Assembly: GCA_001603145.1 (NCBI GenBank) | Contig: LVBI01000011.1 | Location: forward strand, 1 to 64,000 | Direction of reading: 5' to 3' | DNA from: Spirochaetales bacterium Spiro_07 | GTDB lineage: Bacteria; Spirochaetota; Spirochaetia; Treponematales; Treponemataceae | Length of the DNA stretch: 64,000 nt | Shown: positions 7,899 through 17,112 of the stretch, one piece after another | Layout: each line of letters begins with the position of its first letter | How positions within the stretch are numbered: position 1 is the stretch's first letter | Position numbers and translations under genes: made by a program | Notes under the pieces: model-generated | The model's database searches: none | The model's input: only the letters and a program-made list of their open reading frames with translations | Told to the model about the DNA's origin: nothing

Positions 7899-10800
7899 TT
7901 AAAGTTCCTCTTTTGCAACGGCGAAAGTTGTGCGGCAAATATCTTTGTAATCGCATGAAACGCAATCAAGATATGTCTTTACTGCTGTGCGCCTGCTTTT
8001 GTTTGCGGAAAGCGGCTCAAAGCTTGCGGAATTGACTGCGGCGGCAAAATCTTCAAGATATGCGTCAAGAAGCGCAACAACCTTGTCTTTGAAATCTTCA
8101 GCAGACAAGACTTTTGCTTTTCCGGGTGTTTCAGAAACAACGTAGCGCTTATCGAATTTGCCGTCGCTATTCTTTTTCAGACTATAAAAAAGGCTTTCTT
8201 GCACGTCATAAGCATCGTGCTGTTCAGACAGCAGCTTATAATATGAAGAAATCTGAAAATCGTTTAGAAGATTTTGGTCGTCAGGGTAACAGTCTTTAAG
8301 GTCGGGTATTTTTCCCGTCTTATAGTCGATAATCACGTCGCCCTGCTCATCGTTTCCGCTTAAGATGCAGTCTGTCTTACCGTAAAGCTCAAAATCTTTG
8401 CTTAGCTTGGCAGAAAAGCTTTTTTCAACGCCGATGACGGAATAGCCGCCGAATCTGCCGCTGTTCGGTGCTTCTGGCAGTTGGCAGACCTGCTTCATAA
8501 AGTCCATTATATAATCAGAGAGAATCTGCTTCTGCGTCAAAAGCATTGTTACGGCAAGACGGCTGTTCTTAAAGTCGTCTGATTTTGTATATTTGTCTTT
8601 TTCAGTCAGAGCTTTTTCTGTTGCGCCGTTCACTTTGGCGCGAAGCTCTTCAAAGTCTTGGTCTGTCTTTAAAATTGGCAGAGGCTTGCCTGTCATGGCG
8701 TATTCTTCAAAAATAAGCTCAACTATTTTGTGACAGATGTTGCCGAAGTCGTAATGCCCCATCAAATCTACCGTAGTTGATTCTTCTTTTAAGTGAAGCG
8801 CTTTTTTAAAGACCCATCTGCGCTTGCACGGAAAGAAGTTCTTCAGGTCTGTCTGCGTAGTTTTGCATCTGCCTGTTTGTGCGCTGCTGCCATAGACAAG
8901 CGCGTCTTTCGCTTTTGCGGCAATGAACGAATTGAGCTTCTGCATGTCAAGCTGTGTGCTGCTTTTACGCGTTTGCCACGCTTTGAAAGAGTCTTGCTGA
9001 AGCTTTGTGATAGTGCTTGGTGTTGTCCGCTCTTCGCTTAAAAGATAATTCTTTTCGTTTAAGAAAAAATCTTCTTTATCAAGATAGGCCGTCGGGTCGC
9101 CGTCTTTCAGAATGTTGATTTCATCAAAATATGTGTGCGGAATCGCGAAGCCGTCAAAGCTGTTTGTGCTGCTTGAAAAAAACGCATGGTCTTTGCCGGT
9201 CTTGGCATAAAGCCTTATATAAGCTTCTGTCGCGCCTTCGTTGTCGCTTGCGCCAAGCTCTTTGCGTTTTTTTTCACTTAAAAAGCCCAGCTCTTTGAAC
9301 GGAACTTCTACGGCTTTTTGGTTTGCGTTTATTATAAAGTGATAATCGAAATATGCGTCGGCTGCCGCGCGGTAATCAAAGACTGAAACGCAGACGGTTT
9401 TGGGCTTTTGCGGTGTGTAGATGCCCGAATTAAGCTCGTCCAAAAAGAATTCGTATGGCTTTTCGATTTTGAGGTTGAGCTTTTCAGAATGCTCTTTTTC
9501 AATTGCGATGTATTTTGCAAGCTCTGCAATGCAGATGCCCACAATGTTGTCTTTGTCTTTTGCCCAGATGCTGCCGTCTTGCAGAAAGTCTGTTTCAAAA
9601 GAGTGCCACGCTTCTTTTATTGCGCTAAAAGACTTTGCGCCGCAGATTACTGAAAAGCATTTCTTTAAGCTTGTGTAGCGGTTATAGGCGGCTTGGGCAA
9701 GCTCAAGTTCAGCTTTTGCTTCTTCGATTGCGTTGGCGGCATCTTCAGCGGCGGTTTCAGCATCAGCGGCATCTGCTGTGAGTGTAGCTGGCGTTTCGGC
9801 CGGTGCGGCGTCTGGCGTGGTTGGCGCAGCTTCAGCGCCGCCCTGCAATGCTTCAAGCTTTTCTGCAGCCGTGCTTGCTTTTTCGGCAAGCGTCTCTTCA
9901 AGCGGGTCTATGATTTTTCCGCCCTGCCTGTAAGAGCAGATGCTTCGTGTTTCGATTGCTGTCTGTATAATCTCTTCGTTTATTTCCGGGGCTGTCCACG
10001 GAACAAAACCGTCTTGAAGCACGGCTCTCACACTTTCAAGGTTAAAGCCGTTGTCAACGCAGTTTCTTATTTCTTCAAAGATTCTGCCTGCGCAGTTTTG
10101 CGTGTAAGAAAGCCCCGAACGCATCTCAAACGGAATGCAGTAGTTCTTAAGCTCGCGCTCAATATAAGGTCGGTACGTTTCAAGTTCCGGCACTGTAAGC
10201 GCAATGTCTGACCAAGCTACGCCATGCTTTTCGTGCAGGTCCCTGATTCTTAAGACTGTGCGGCGAAGCTCCATTCTGGCGTTCGGGTAAAGCAGGCATT
10301 GCGGATGTATGTCATTTTCCTGTTCCGGCGGCAAGCGCACAAGTGTTGCATCAGCCTGGCTGATTTTGTCCTTGTAATCGTTAAAGTCTTTCAGCTGTTC
10401 AGGGTGAAAGATGATGAAATGATAAGACTTGTCGATATCGTTAATCTTAACCCACGCCGGGTCAAACATTCCGGCCTTGTCCAGAAAAGCTGAATAACGC
10501 TTATAAAGCGCGGCATAGACTTTGTTCTCGCCGTCGTCTTCTTGCATGGCTTCTTCAATACTGCCTGCGTGTGCTTCTGCAAATTTTGTGTTCCACAAAT
10601 CAAGAGAAGGAAGAACCGCCGAGAGCCACGACGTAAAATGCAGCGAATTCTTAGCAAAATTGTCGCTTATAAGCGGGTGCAGAAAAGATTGTTCACCACC
10701 CTGAACAAGGCGGCTGTTTTCTTGCAGCAGCGAACGCACAAAAAGCTTCCGCAAAGATTCTGGAATGCAGCGCTTTTCGCTGTCGTGAATCTGTGCAAAT

Positions 10801-10997
10801 TCGCTTTTGAAAGCGTCCCAGACAATCCATTTTTCAAGCGCAACGGCTTTGCAGCCTGTCTTTTCGCTATGCTTTATAGCCCAATCTGACCAAGTTTCCA
10901 TTGCGATTGTCGACGGAAACACGAACTTTACATTTTCTTGGTTGATAAATTCACAGATAATTTCTTCTATCGGATGGAAATCTTCTCTTGCAGCCAT
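7899..10997 (-). CDS. addB: AddB-like nuclease subunit with Fe-S cysteines
   Basis: Partner of AddA in break resection. The 1032-residue protein has a C-terminal PD-(D/E)XK nuclease (VIIDYKTGK near 890) framed by the four cysteines of the AddB-type 4Fe-4S staple: one in FFPCKRRW near 723 and CVSCDYKDIC near 1012-1021. I see no Walker A motif in the N-terminal half, so it resembles the RexB/degenerate type; the helicase-like fold is inferred. Around residues 365-440 an Ala/Pro/Thr/Glu-rich insert interrupts the sequence. The promoter is an extended -10 (TGCTATAAT) ending 10 nt before the ATG. The gene is followed after one base by addA. Confidence 0.82.
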   Translation of the reverse strand: MAAREDFHPIEEIICEFINQENVKFVFPSTIAMETWSDWAIKHSEKTGCKAVALEKWIVWDAFKSEFAQIHDSEKRCIPESLRKLFVRSLLQENSRLVQGGEQSFLHPLISDNFAKNSLHFTSWLSAVLPSLDLWNTKFAEAHAGSIEEAMQEDDGENKVYAALYKRYSAFLDKAGMFDPAWVKINDIDKSYHFIIFHPEQLKDFNDYKDKISQADATLVRLPPEQENDIHPQCLLYPNARMELRRTVLRIRDLHEKHGVAWSDIALTVPELETYRPYIERELKNYCIPFEMRSGLSYTQNCAGRIFEEIRNCVDNGFNLESVRAVLQDGFVPWTAPEINEEIIQTAIETRSICSYRQGGKIIDPLEETLAEKASTAAEKLEALQGGAEAAPTTPDAAPAETPATLTADAADAETAAEDAANAIEEAKAELELAQAAYNRYTSLKKCFSVICGAKSFSAIKEAWHSFETDFLQDGSIWAKDKDNIVGICIAELAKYIAIEKEHSEKLNLKIEKPYEFFLDELNSGIYTPQKPKTVCVSVFDYRAAADAYFDYHFIINANQKAVEVPFKELGFLSEKKRKELGASDNEGATEAYIRLYAKTGKDHAFFSSSTNSFDGFAIPHTYFDEINILKDGDPTAYLDKEDFFLNEKNYLLSEERTTPSTITKLQQDSFKAWQTRKSSTQLDMQKLNSFIAAKAKDALVYGSSAQTGRCKTTQTDLKNFFPCKRRWVFKKALHLKEESTTVDLMGHYDFGNICHKIVELIFEEYAMTGKPLPILKTDQDFEELRAKVNGATEKALTEKDKYTKSDDFKNSRLAVTMLLTQKQILSDYIMDFMKQVCQLPEAPNSGRFGGYSVIGVEKSFSAKLSKDFELYGKTDCILSGNDEQGDVIIDYKTGKIPDLKDCYPDDQNLLNDFQISSYYKLLSEQHDAYDVQESLFYSLKKNSDGKFDKRYVVSETPGKAKVLSAEDFKDKVVALLDAYLEDFAAAVNSASFEPLSANKSRRTAVKTYLDCVSCDYKDICRTTFAVAKEEL

Positions 10998-11057
10998 ACT
11001 GCTTTTAATTATAGCAGAAAAACAGGGAAATTGGCATGAATTTTCAGCTTGGTTATT

Positions 11058-11360
11058 TCATTCAACTTTAGTAAAAGCAATATTTACCGCATTTGTTATT
11101 GATTCTATTACATTTGATTTTAACTGCTCCATATTAGGGTATATTAAGCTCTTTTTATCAAATAAATCTAACGAATCTATACTTAAGGCGTTTGCAATTT
11201 GTCTCAGCATAGGAAGTGATGGAAAATTTTTGCCATTTTCAATAAGTGCAATGTAGTTTGTTGACGCTCCTGCTTTTTCAGCGAGTTTTTCTTGAGAAAG
11301 GTTTTGAAGTTTTCTGTAATGCTTCATATTATTTGCAAGGCATTCTTGAAGTTTATCCAT
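11058..11360 (-). CDS. XRE-family HTH regulator
   Basis: A 100-residue DNA-binding protein. Residues 10-65 form a Cro/C1-type helix-turn-helix (NMKHYRKLQNLSQEKLAEKA, then STNYIALIENGKNFPSLPML). The C-terminal 35 residues have no recognised ligand domain. I prefer ATG 11360 (MDKLQECL) with AGG a short distance upstream; ATG 11375 would add five residues. It is divergent from the MBOAT gene and AT-rich like it, so it may control that promoter. The target is unknown. Confidence 0.78.
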   Translation of the reverse strand: MDKLQECLANNMKHYRKLQNLSQEKLAEKAGASTNYIALIENGKNFPSLPMLRQIANALSIDSLDLFDKKSLIYPNMEQLKSNVIESITNAVNIAFTKVE

Positions 11361-11410
11361 TTTTATAACCTGCATTATATGTAGCTATATTTTTCTACAA
11401 ATATCAGTTA

Positions 11411-11440
11411 TTGACTATTGAATCATGGTTATAGTATTCT
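11411..11440 (+). promoter_or_regulatory. Predicted promoter of the MBOAT-SGNH pair
   Basis: -35 TTGACT (11411-11416), 18-nt spacer, -10 TATTCT (11435-11440). A second possible -10, TATAAT, lies at 11463-11468. The region separates the divergent XRE regulator and the MBOAT gene and would hold any operator. TTGACTATT also occurs upstream of the second XRE gene near 41458-41466. Confidence 0.45.
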
Positions 11441-11485
11441 CTTAAAATATAACTGACACTTGTATAATAATGATGAAGTATACCT

Positions 11486-12949
11486 ATGGTTTTTAGTTCC
11501 TTTGAGTTTATTTTTGTTTTTCTGCCTGTAGCAATTTGTGGGTATTATCTATTTGCAATAAAAAGTATTCGTGCTTCAAACATCTGGCTTTTGTTTTCAT
11601 CTTTCTGCTTTTATGCATGGTGGAGCATTCGGTTTCTTTTTCTTCTAGTGTTTTCGATTCTTTTTAATTATGTGGCAGGAAGAATAATAGGTTATTCTAA
11701 TCGATTTAAGAAATTTTTTCTTGTGATAGGCATTCTTGTAAACGCAGGGTTGCTTATATTTTTCAAATATACAAATTTTTTCATTTTTTCTATAAACCGG
11801 TTTTTTAAAACAGACTGGAATTTTATAAACGTAATTCTTCCTCTTGGAATTTCTTTTTATACGTTTCAAGCACTTTCTTACGTAATAGATGTTTATCAAG
11901 GCAAAACTTATGCAGAAAAAAGTGTTTTAAACCTTGCCCTTTATATTTCGCTTTTTCCGCAACTTATTGCCGGACCTATTGTTGACCATAAAATGATGAT
12001 TCCTCAATTTGATTCAGCGGAAAATCATAAATTGAATTACAAGAATTTATCATTCGGTTTTACGCTGTTCGCTCTAGCATTGTTCAAGAAAGTTGTAATT
12101 GCGGACAAGCTTTCGCCTTTAGTGGCAGAAATTTTTACAAGAGAAGCAGACAATCTGACAATTTTTGAAGCATGGGTTGGAGTAATAGCCTATACTTTTC
12201 AGCTATATTTTGATTTTTCAGCATATTCGGAAATGGCGATAGGGCTTGGGAAAATGTTCAATCTGACTTTTCCGTCCAATTTTGATTCGCCATACCAGGC
12301 AACTTCAATAATAGATTTTTGGCGCAGATGGCACATGACACTTGGAAGCTGGATAAAAAACTACATTTACATCCCGCTTGGAGGCAACCGCAAAGGGCAA
12401 GCCCGGAAAATGCTTAATCTGTTTATTGCAATGGTTGTCTGTGGCTTTTGGCATGGGGCAGGGGTTCATTTTATTGTATGGGGAATGCTTCATGGTGTTC
12501 TGCTTGTAATTAATCATACTTGGAGAAAACTCGCGAAAGAGCATAATTTTCAAATTCCCAAAGTTATATGTTTTATCTTGACTTTTGGATTCGTTTGTGC
12601 AGGATGGGCAATTTTTAGGGCAGATAATCTTTGGCAGGGACTTATCATTTGCAAAAAGATGATTAATTATCGTACGTTTGTTTTGCCAGCCGGTGGAAAA
12701 ATTGAGAACATGTTTATTTTCTTGAATTATTTAGGCGTTAAATTTGAAAATCTTTCTGATTATCCATATTCATTGCTTTTGGGATTAGCTGCTGTTGTAT
12801 TTTGTGTTCCGAATACCCAGAAACTGACTGAAAAATATTTTTCAGCTAATTTGAAGTGGCTTTTCATTGCTTTTGTTGCTTTATTCTATTCTCTTTATGT
12901 AATGGCTGGAAATCAGAATCTTCAGGAATTCCTGTATTTTCAGTTTTAG
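11486..12949 (+). CDS. MBOAT-family O-acyltransferase, AlgI-like
   Basis: Integral membrane acyltransferase of 487 residues with about ten hydrophobic segments. The N-terminus VFSSFEFIFVFLPVAICGYY is typical of the AlgI/PatA/DltB group, and CGFWHGAGVHFIVWGMLHG around residues 318-336 holds the conserved catalytic His. AlgI relatives pass acetyl groups across the membrane to modify exopolysaccharide or peptidoglycan with a periplasmic SGNH partner. The next gene has that form, so cell-surface glycan O-acylation is the likely role; the substrate is not visible. Base composition is clearly lower in GC than addB or glgX, consistent with transfer. Confidence 0.88.
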   Translation: MVFSSFEFIFVFLPVAICGYYLFAIKSIRASNIWLLFSSFCFYAWWSIRFLFLLVFSILFNYVAGRIIGYSNRFKKFFLVIGILVNAGLLIFFKYTNFFIFSINRFFKTDWNFINVILPLGISFYTFQALSYVIDVYQGKTYAEKSVLNLALYISLFPQLIAGPIVDHKMMIPQFDSAENHKLNYKNLSFGFTLFALALFKKVVIADKLSPLVAEIFTREADNLTIFEAWVGVIAYTFQLYFDFSAYSEMAIGLGKMFNLTFPSNFDSPYQATSIIDFWRRWHMTLGSWIKNYIYIPLGGNRKGQARKMLNLFIAMVVCGFWHGAGVHFIVWGMLHGVLLVINHTWRKLAKEHNFQIPKVICFILTFGFVCAGWAIFRADNLWQGLIICKKMINYRTFVLPAGGKIENMFIFLNYLGVKFENLSDYPYSLLLGLAAVVFCVPNTQKLTEKYFSANLKWLFIAFVALFYSLYVMAGNQNLQEFLYFQF

Positions 12950-12961
12950 GAGAGTATGCAG

Positions 12962-13936
12962 ATGAATGAAAAAATTTATGCAAAATGCTTTATAGGTTGT
13001 TTCATTGTTATTGCATTTATTGCAATTTTCAGATGGGTGCTACTATGGAATATTCAATATACATATATGGATGGTGAATACCCTTTTTGGATGCAACAAA
13101 AAGATTATATAAATTCAAACAGCGACAAGCGGGAGATTATTTTTCTTGGCGACAGTCGCATGAAAGCTGCTATTATTCCTGCTGAGTTATGTGATAATGC
13201 TTACAATCTTGCAGTTGGTGGTGCTACTACTGTCGAAATGTATTATTCACTTAGAAGATATTTGAAAAAGCATCCTAAACCAGAAAAAGTGATAATGGGC
13301 TTTGGAGGGTTTCATTATCAATGGAATGATTGCTATAAAGCCAGAACTCATTATTTTCACTTTTTGTCTTTGAAAGAAGAGATAGAATCACAATATACGA
13401 GGTATAAAATAGAAAACCAAAAACCGATTGAATTGAAAGCAGAAATAATTGATTCGCTGAAATATAATTTGCTATTCCCTCAGAAATATTCTGCGGCTTG
13501 CATAAATAGCAAATTTCAGCGCGGAGAACTTAATCATCTTTTTTATGACAGTACTTCAAGTGAAAAAGGACATATGTATTTTGGCAGGGCAGAAGAATCT
13601 CCAGAATTAACTGTTGAAGCAGGTCTGAAAAATTTTAAGCTTGATATTTGGATTGAGTTATATTTCCAAAAGATAGTAGCGTTATGCAATGATAATAGTA
13701 TTCCGCTTTATATTGAGCAGCTTCCTATGAATGAAGCGAGCTTTGAAGCAATTTCAACAAGTGATTGGTATAATGATTTTCAAGCTTGCCTTATACAAAT
13801 GGCTGATAGAACAGGAATACCAATCAATACAGTTATTCCTTGTTATCCGCCTGATTGTTTTGGTGATCCATCTCATCTTAACGAAAAAGGCGCAATGCGG
13901 TTTACAGCAGAAATCAAAGAGAAATATGCTTTATAA
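12962..13936 (+). CDS. Membrane-anchored SGNH acyltransferase partner
   Basis: A 324-residue protein with one N-terminal membrane segment (about residues 8-28) and an extracytoplasmic SGNH-like domain. IIFLGDSRM near residue 60 supplies the nucleophile serine block; VMGFGG near 107 fits block III; GDPSHLNEKG near the C-terminus supplies the Asp-x-x-His pair. Coupled to the MBOAT protein it probably completes acyl transfer, as AlgJ/AlgX do with AlgI. AGGAGAG overlaps the MBOAT stop codon; ATG 12962 is at better spacing (7-9 nt) than ATG 12956, though either could be used. A terminator at 14016-14044 could end this operon. Confidence 0.75.
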   Translation: MNEKIYAKCFIGCFIVIAFIAIFRWVLLWNIQYTYMDGEYPFWMQQKDYINSNSDKREIIFLGDSRMKAAIIPAELCDNAYNLAVGGATTVEMYYSLRRYLKKHPKPEKVIMGFGGFHYQWNDCYKARTHYFHFLSLKEEIESQYTRYKIENQKPIELKAEIIDSLKYNLLFPQKYSAACINSKFQRGELNHLFYDSTSSEKGHMYFGRAEESPELTVEAGLKNFKLDIWIELYFQKIVALCNDNSIPLYIEQLPMNEASFEAISTSDWYNDFQACLIQMADRTGIPINTVIPCYPPDCFGDPSHLNEKGAMRFTAEIKEKYAL

Positions 13937-13949
13937 CAGAACAGTAAAT

Positions 13950-13978
13950 TTGACAGCTGTAAGATAATATACTATATT
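13950..13978 (+). promoter_or_regulatory. Strong predicted promoter before the NYN leader
   Basis: -35 TTGACA (13950-13955, perfect), 17-nt spacer, -10 TATATT (13973-13978). The predicted start point falls at about 13985, which is itself an ATG 6 nt after the -10 box. This promoter lies upstream of the hairpin and terminator at 13993-14044. Confidence 0.7.
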
Positions 13979-13984
13979 TGATTT

Positions 13985-14045
13985 ATGCAACGCCTTGCTT
14001 TCTTGCAAGGACATGGCCGCTTTTTTAAGCGGCTTCTTTTTTTTA
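13985..14045 (+). ncRNA. Candidate attenuated leader or ~60-nt small RNA
   Basis: From the promoter at 13950 a transcript of only about 60 nt would form hairpin CCTTGC/GCAAGG (13993-13998 with 14005-14010) and then the intrinsic terminator at 14016-14044. It could be a free small RNA or a conditional leader of the NYN gene. An ATG at 13985 opens a frame that runs through both hairpins into the NYN gene. Which is true cannot be told from sequence. Confidence 0.45.
14016..14044 (+). terminator. Intrinsic terminator ahead of the NYN gene
   Basis: Perfect 7-bp stem GCCGCTT/AAGCGGC with a TTTT loop (14016-14033), followed by a T-rich run with one C to 14044. It may end the MBOAT-SGNH transcript, the short leader, or both. 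Confidence 0.8.
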
Positions 14046-14056
14046 GGAATCTGGTC

Positions 14057-14707
14057 ATGAATAGAGTTACTTTTTACATAGACGGATTTAACTTTTATTA
14101 TGGGCTCGCTGCTTCTTGCAAACAAGATTCATCATGGAAAAAATTTTATTGGCTTGATACGGTAAAATTTTGCAAAAGCTTTCTTAGTACTGGGCAGGAG
14201 CTTCATAAGGTAATATATTTTACAGCTTCGCCTCTAGATATAGAAAAAAGCAGCCGCCAAAGTTCCTTTCTAAATGCAAACAAACTTTTAAATGGGGAAA
14301 TATTTGAGATAATTCGTGGCAAATATATAGAAAAACCCATACGTTGTCCTTTTTGTCATACAGACTTTATACGTCCAGAAGAGAAGAAGACAGATGTTAA
14401 TATTTCCGTCCGTATGCTTGAAGATTGTATCAATGATAGAACAGATACCTTTATATTGATTAGTGCTGATTCAGATTTAATCCCTCCGTTAGAATCAATA
14501 AAAAGTAATTTTCCATCCAAAAATATAAAAATATATTTTCCGCCTAGCCGTTATAGCAGAGATATGAAAGATTTTTTATATCTGCAAAGGAAAAAACCTG
14601 TTTTGCTGGAAAAGAATATTCCAAGGTTTGAAAATGCAGTTATGCCAGATACTGTTGAAAAAAATGGCAAGAAATATACTGTTCCAGAAAAATGGAAAAT
14701 TTTTTAA
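14057..14707 (+). CDS. NYN-domain protein, LabA/DUF88-like
   Basis: A 216-residue PIN-like fold protein, probably a metal-dependent ribonuclease. The acidic motifs are FYIDGFNFYYG at the N-terminus, KKTDVNISVRMLED mid-protein and LISADSDLIPPL near residue 135, matching the N-D-D arrangement of NYN domains. A small CPFCH motif near residue 97 may bind zinc. ATG 14057 has AGGA 8 nt upstream and begins right at the domain, so I prefer it; an in-frame ATG at 13985 would add 24 residues encoded by the terminator region. The gene is AT-rich and lies between the acyltransferase pair and glgX, with no obvious functional partner. Confidence 0.8.
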   Translation: MNRVTFYIDGFNFYYGLAASCKQDSSWKKFYWLDTVKFCKSFLSTGQELHKVIYFTASPLDIEKSSRQSSFLNANKLLNGEIFEIIRGKYIEKPIRCPFCHTDFIRPEEKKTDVNISVRMLEDCINDRTDTFILISADSDLIPPLESIKSNFPSKNIKIYFPPSRYSRDMKDFLYLQRKKPVLLEKNIPRFENAVMPDTVEKNGKKYTVPEKWKIF

Positions 14708-14815
14708 CCTAAAACAAAATATCCATGACTGCTTTGATAACCATATCGGTTTTCCCTCTGCTTTTTTGCGCAAAAATATAGCGGAAACAGGTTTAGTGTG
14801 GTAAAATATAGCTCT

Positions 14816-16957
14816 ATGAATTCGCTTAGCGTTCAACCCGGAAAACCGATGCCGTTTGGTGCAACACTTGAGCACGACGGTGTGAATTTCACTGTTTTTA
14901 CAAGAAACGGAACACGGGTTTTTCTTGATATTTTTGAAAATGAAACTTCTGATGCGCCGTACTTTACTTATGAATTTAATCCGGCCGTAAACAAGACAGG
15001 CGACATCTGGCATGTCAAAGTTTTGGGGCTTGGCGCGGGTGCGCTTTATCTGTTCCGCGTAGACGGGCCGTTTAAGCCGGAACAGGGACACCGCTTCAAC
15101 AAAAAGCAGTATCTGCTTGACCCATATGCAAAGGCATTGACGAATGTGTCTATCTTTAAGAACCTCTCGCCTGACTATGCGCCGCCTGTAGATATCATGG
15201 ACATTGAATTTGCCAAAACGATGTCAGCCGCTGGCTTCCCAAAGTGCATCGTCATTGATGATGATTTTGACTGGCAGGGCGACCGGCCGCTAAATTATCC
15301 GCTGAACCACTGCATTATATATGAAGCAAATTTGCGCGGCTTTACAAAAAGCCCAACGTCGAAAGTCTCTGCGCCGGGCACATACCGCGGTCTTATCGAA
15401 AAAATTCCGTATTTGAAAGAACTTGGCATCACAAGCGTAGAGCTGCTGCCGATTCACGAATTTGATGCTTATGAAAACACGAACGTGAACCCCAAAGACG
15501 GCCAGCGGCTCAAAAATTATTGGGGCTACAGCACGATAGCGTTTTTTGCGCCAAAAGCTTCTTATGCCGCTTCAAAAGAAACAGGCGGTCAGGTCGCTGA
15601 ATTCAAGACAATGGTGCGCGAAATGCACAAGGTCGGTCTTGAAGTGATTCTTGACATTGTGTTCAACCACACTGCCGAAGGCAACGAGCACGGCATAACG
15701 CTCAATTTCCGCGGCCTCGACAATTCGATTTACTACATTCTCTGCGAAAACCAGAAGCAGTATTATATGAACTATTCAGGGTGCGGCAACACTTTTAACT
15801 GCAACCACCCGGTTGTGCGCGAATACATTCTTGACTGCCTTAAATATTGGGTAATCAACATGCACGTTGACGGTTTCCGCTTTGATTTGGGCTCAATTCT
15901 TGGCCGCGACAGCAAGGGCACTTTGCTGCCGAACCCGCCCGTGCTTGAATGGATTGCCGAAGACGCGATTCTGCGCGACACAAAGATTATCGCCGAAGCT
16001 TGGGACGCGGGCGGAGCTTATCAGGTCGGCTGCTTTCCAGGCGGCAGATGGGCTGAATGGAACGACCGTTTCCGCGATGACATCAGACGCTTCTGGCGCG
16101 GCGACGATCATCTTGTTACGGCGGCTGCAACGCGCGTTTCCGGTAGCTCAGACCTTTACTCAAATGACGGCCGGAAGCCGTTCCACTCGATAAACTTCAT
16201 TACAAGCCACGACGGCTTTACGATGAACGATTTGGTTTCTTATAACGGCAAGCACAACGAAGAAAACGGCGAGAACAACCACGACGGCAGCGACAACAAC
16301 TCAAGCTACAACTACGGCTTTGAAGGCCCGGCCTCTAACGTTGCGATTGAGACTATACGCTCAAGGCAGATAAAAAACATAATGCTTACGTTGCTGCTTT
16401 CACAGGGCACGCCGATGATGCTGGCCGGCGACGAATTCAGGCGCACGCAGCAGGGCAACAACAACGCTTATTGCCAGGATAACGAAATTTCTTGGATTGA
16501 CTGGACTTTAAAGGACAAATACAAAGATGTTTTTGAATTTGTCCGCAAAGCGGTAGCGTTCCGCAAGAAGCACCCCGCTTTGCGCCGGCCGGAGTTTTTC
16601 ACCGGAAGAGATATTTCGCTTAATTCGATGAAAGACATCACCTGGTATGACGAACAGGGCGAATCGCCCGACTGGACGAAGCTTGACCATTTTCTGGCGT
16701 TCAGGCTTGATGGCAGCCGTGCGGATATTATCTCTAACACAGACGACAACGACTTTTTCCTGATGATGAATTCTTCAACAAAAGACGTGACCGTTACGCT
16801 GCCGCCGCCCGGCAAAGGCAAGAAATGGCTTAGATGCGTTGATACTTCAGTTGAAGCGCCGAATGATTTTCTGCCGGAAAACAAGGAAGAGATGCTTGAA
16901 GAGCAGAACGTCTATGTGCTTCCGGCAAGAAGCTTTGCGATTTTGCTTAGCAGATAG
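14816..16957 (+). CDS. glgX: Glycogen debranching enzyme GlgX
   Basis: GH13 isoamylase-type enzyme that hydrolyses alpha-1,6 branches left by glycogen phosphorylase. 713 residues: an N-terminal CBM48-like domain (PMPFGATLEHDGVNFTVFTR), then a TIM barrel with DIVFNHT near 282, GFRFDLG near 352 (nucleophile Asp), IAEAWD near 392 (acid/base Glu) and TSHDGF near 464. I chose ATG 14816, directly at the conserved N-terminus; a GTG 18 nt upstream is possible. TAAAAT ends 8 nt before this ATG and no Shine-Dalgarno is seen, so the message may be leaderless. It precedes glgP on the same strand, the usual pairing for glycogen mobilisation. Confidence 0.93.
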   Translation: MNSLSVQPGKPMPFGATLEHDGVNFTVFTRNGTRVFLDIFENETSDAPYFTYEFNPAVNKTGDIWHVKVLGLGAGALYLFRVDGPFKPEQGHRFNKKQYLLDPYAKALTNVSIFKNLSPDYAPPVDIMDIEFAKTMSAAGFPKCIVIDDDFDWQGDRPLNYPLNHCIIYEANLRGFTKSPTSKVSAPGTYRGLIEKIPYLKELGITSVELLPIHEFDAYENTNVNPKDGQRLKNYWGYSTIAFFAPKASYAASKETGGQVAEFKTMVREMHKVGLEVILDIVFNHTAEGNEHGITLNFRGLDNSIYYILCENQKQYYMNYSGCGNTFNCNHPVVREYILDCLKYWVINMHVDGFRFDLGSILGRDSKGTLLPNPPVLEWIAEDAILRDTKIIAEAWDAGGAYQVGCFPGGRWAEWNDRFRDDIRRFWRGDDHLVTAAATRVSGSSDLYSNDGRKPFHSINFITSHDGFTMNDLVSYNGKHNEENGENNHDGSDNNSSYNYGFEGPASNVAIETIRSRQIKNIMLTLLLSQGTPMMLAGDEFRRTQQGNNNAYCQDNEISWIDWTLKDKYKDVFEFVRKAVAFRKKHPALRRPEFFTGRDISLNSMKDITWYDEQGESPDWTKLDHFLAFRLDGSRADIISNTDDNDFFLMMNSSTKDVTVTLPPPGKGKKWLRCVDTSVEAPNDFLPENKEEMLEEQNVYVLPARSFAILLSR

Positions 16958-16987
16958 AAATTTTTAAGAGGTTGACTGATAAGTACC

Positions 16988-17080
16988 GTCACGCTGAACT
17001 TGTTTCAGTATCTGAACTGTGTTTGGTGTGCAGATTCCGAATCAAGCCTGCCTGTCGGCAGACAGGTTCGGAATGACATA
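16988..17080. repeat. Palindromic repeat pair before glgP
   Basis: CTGAACTTGTTTCAG and CCTGCCTGTC/GACAGG hairpins lie between GTCACGCTGAAC and TTCGGAATGACAT, the same outer vocabulary as the other GTCATT-type copies. It separates glgX and glgP; no terminator T-run follows, so the two genes could still be co-transcribed. Confidence 0.65.
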
Positions 17081-17112
17081 TTTTATTTTTGATATTCCAT
17101 CTTGGAGGAAAT

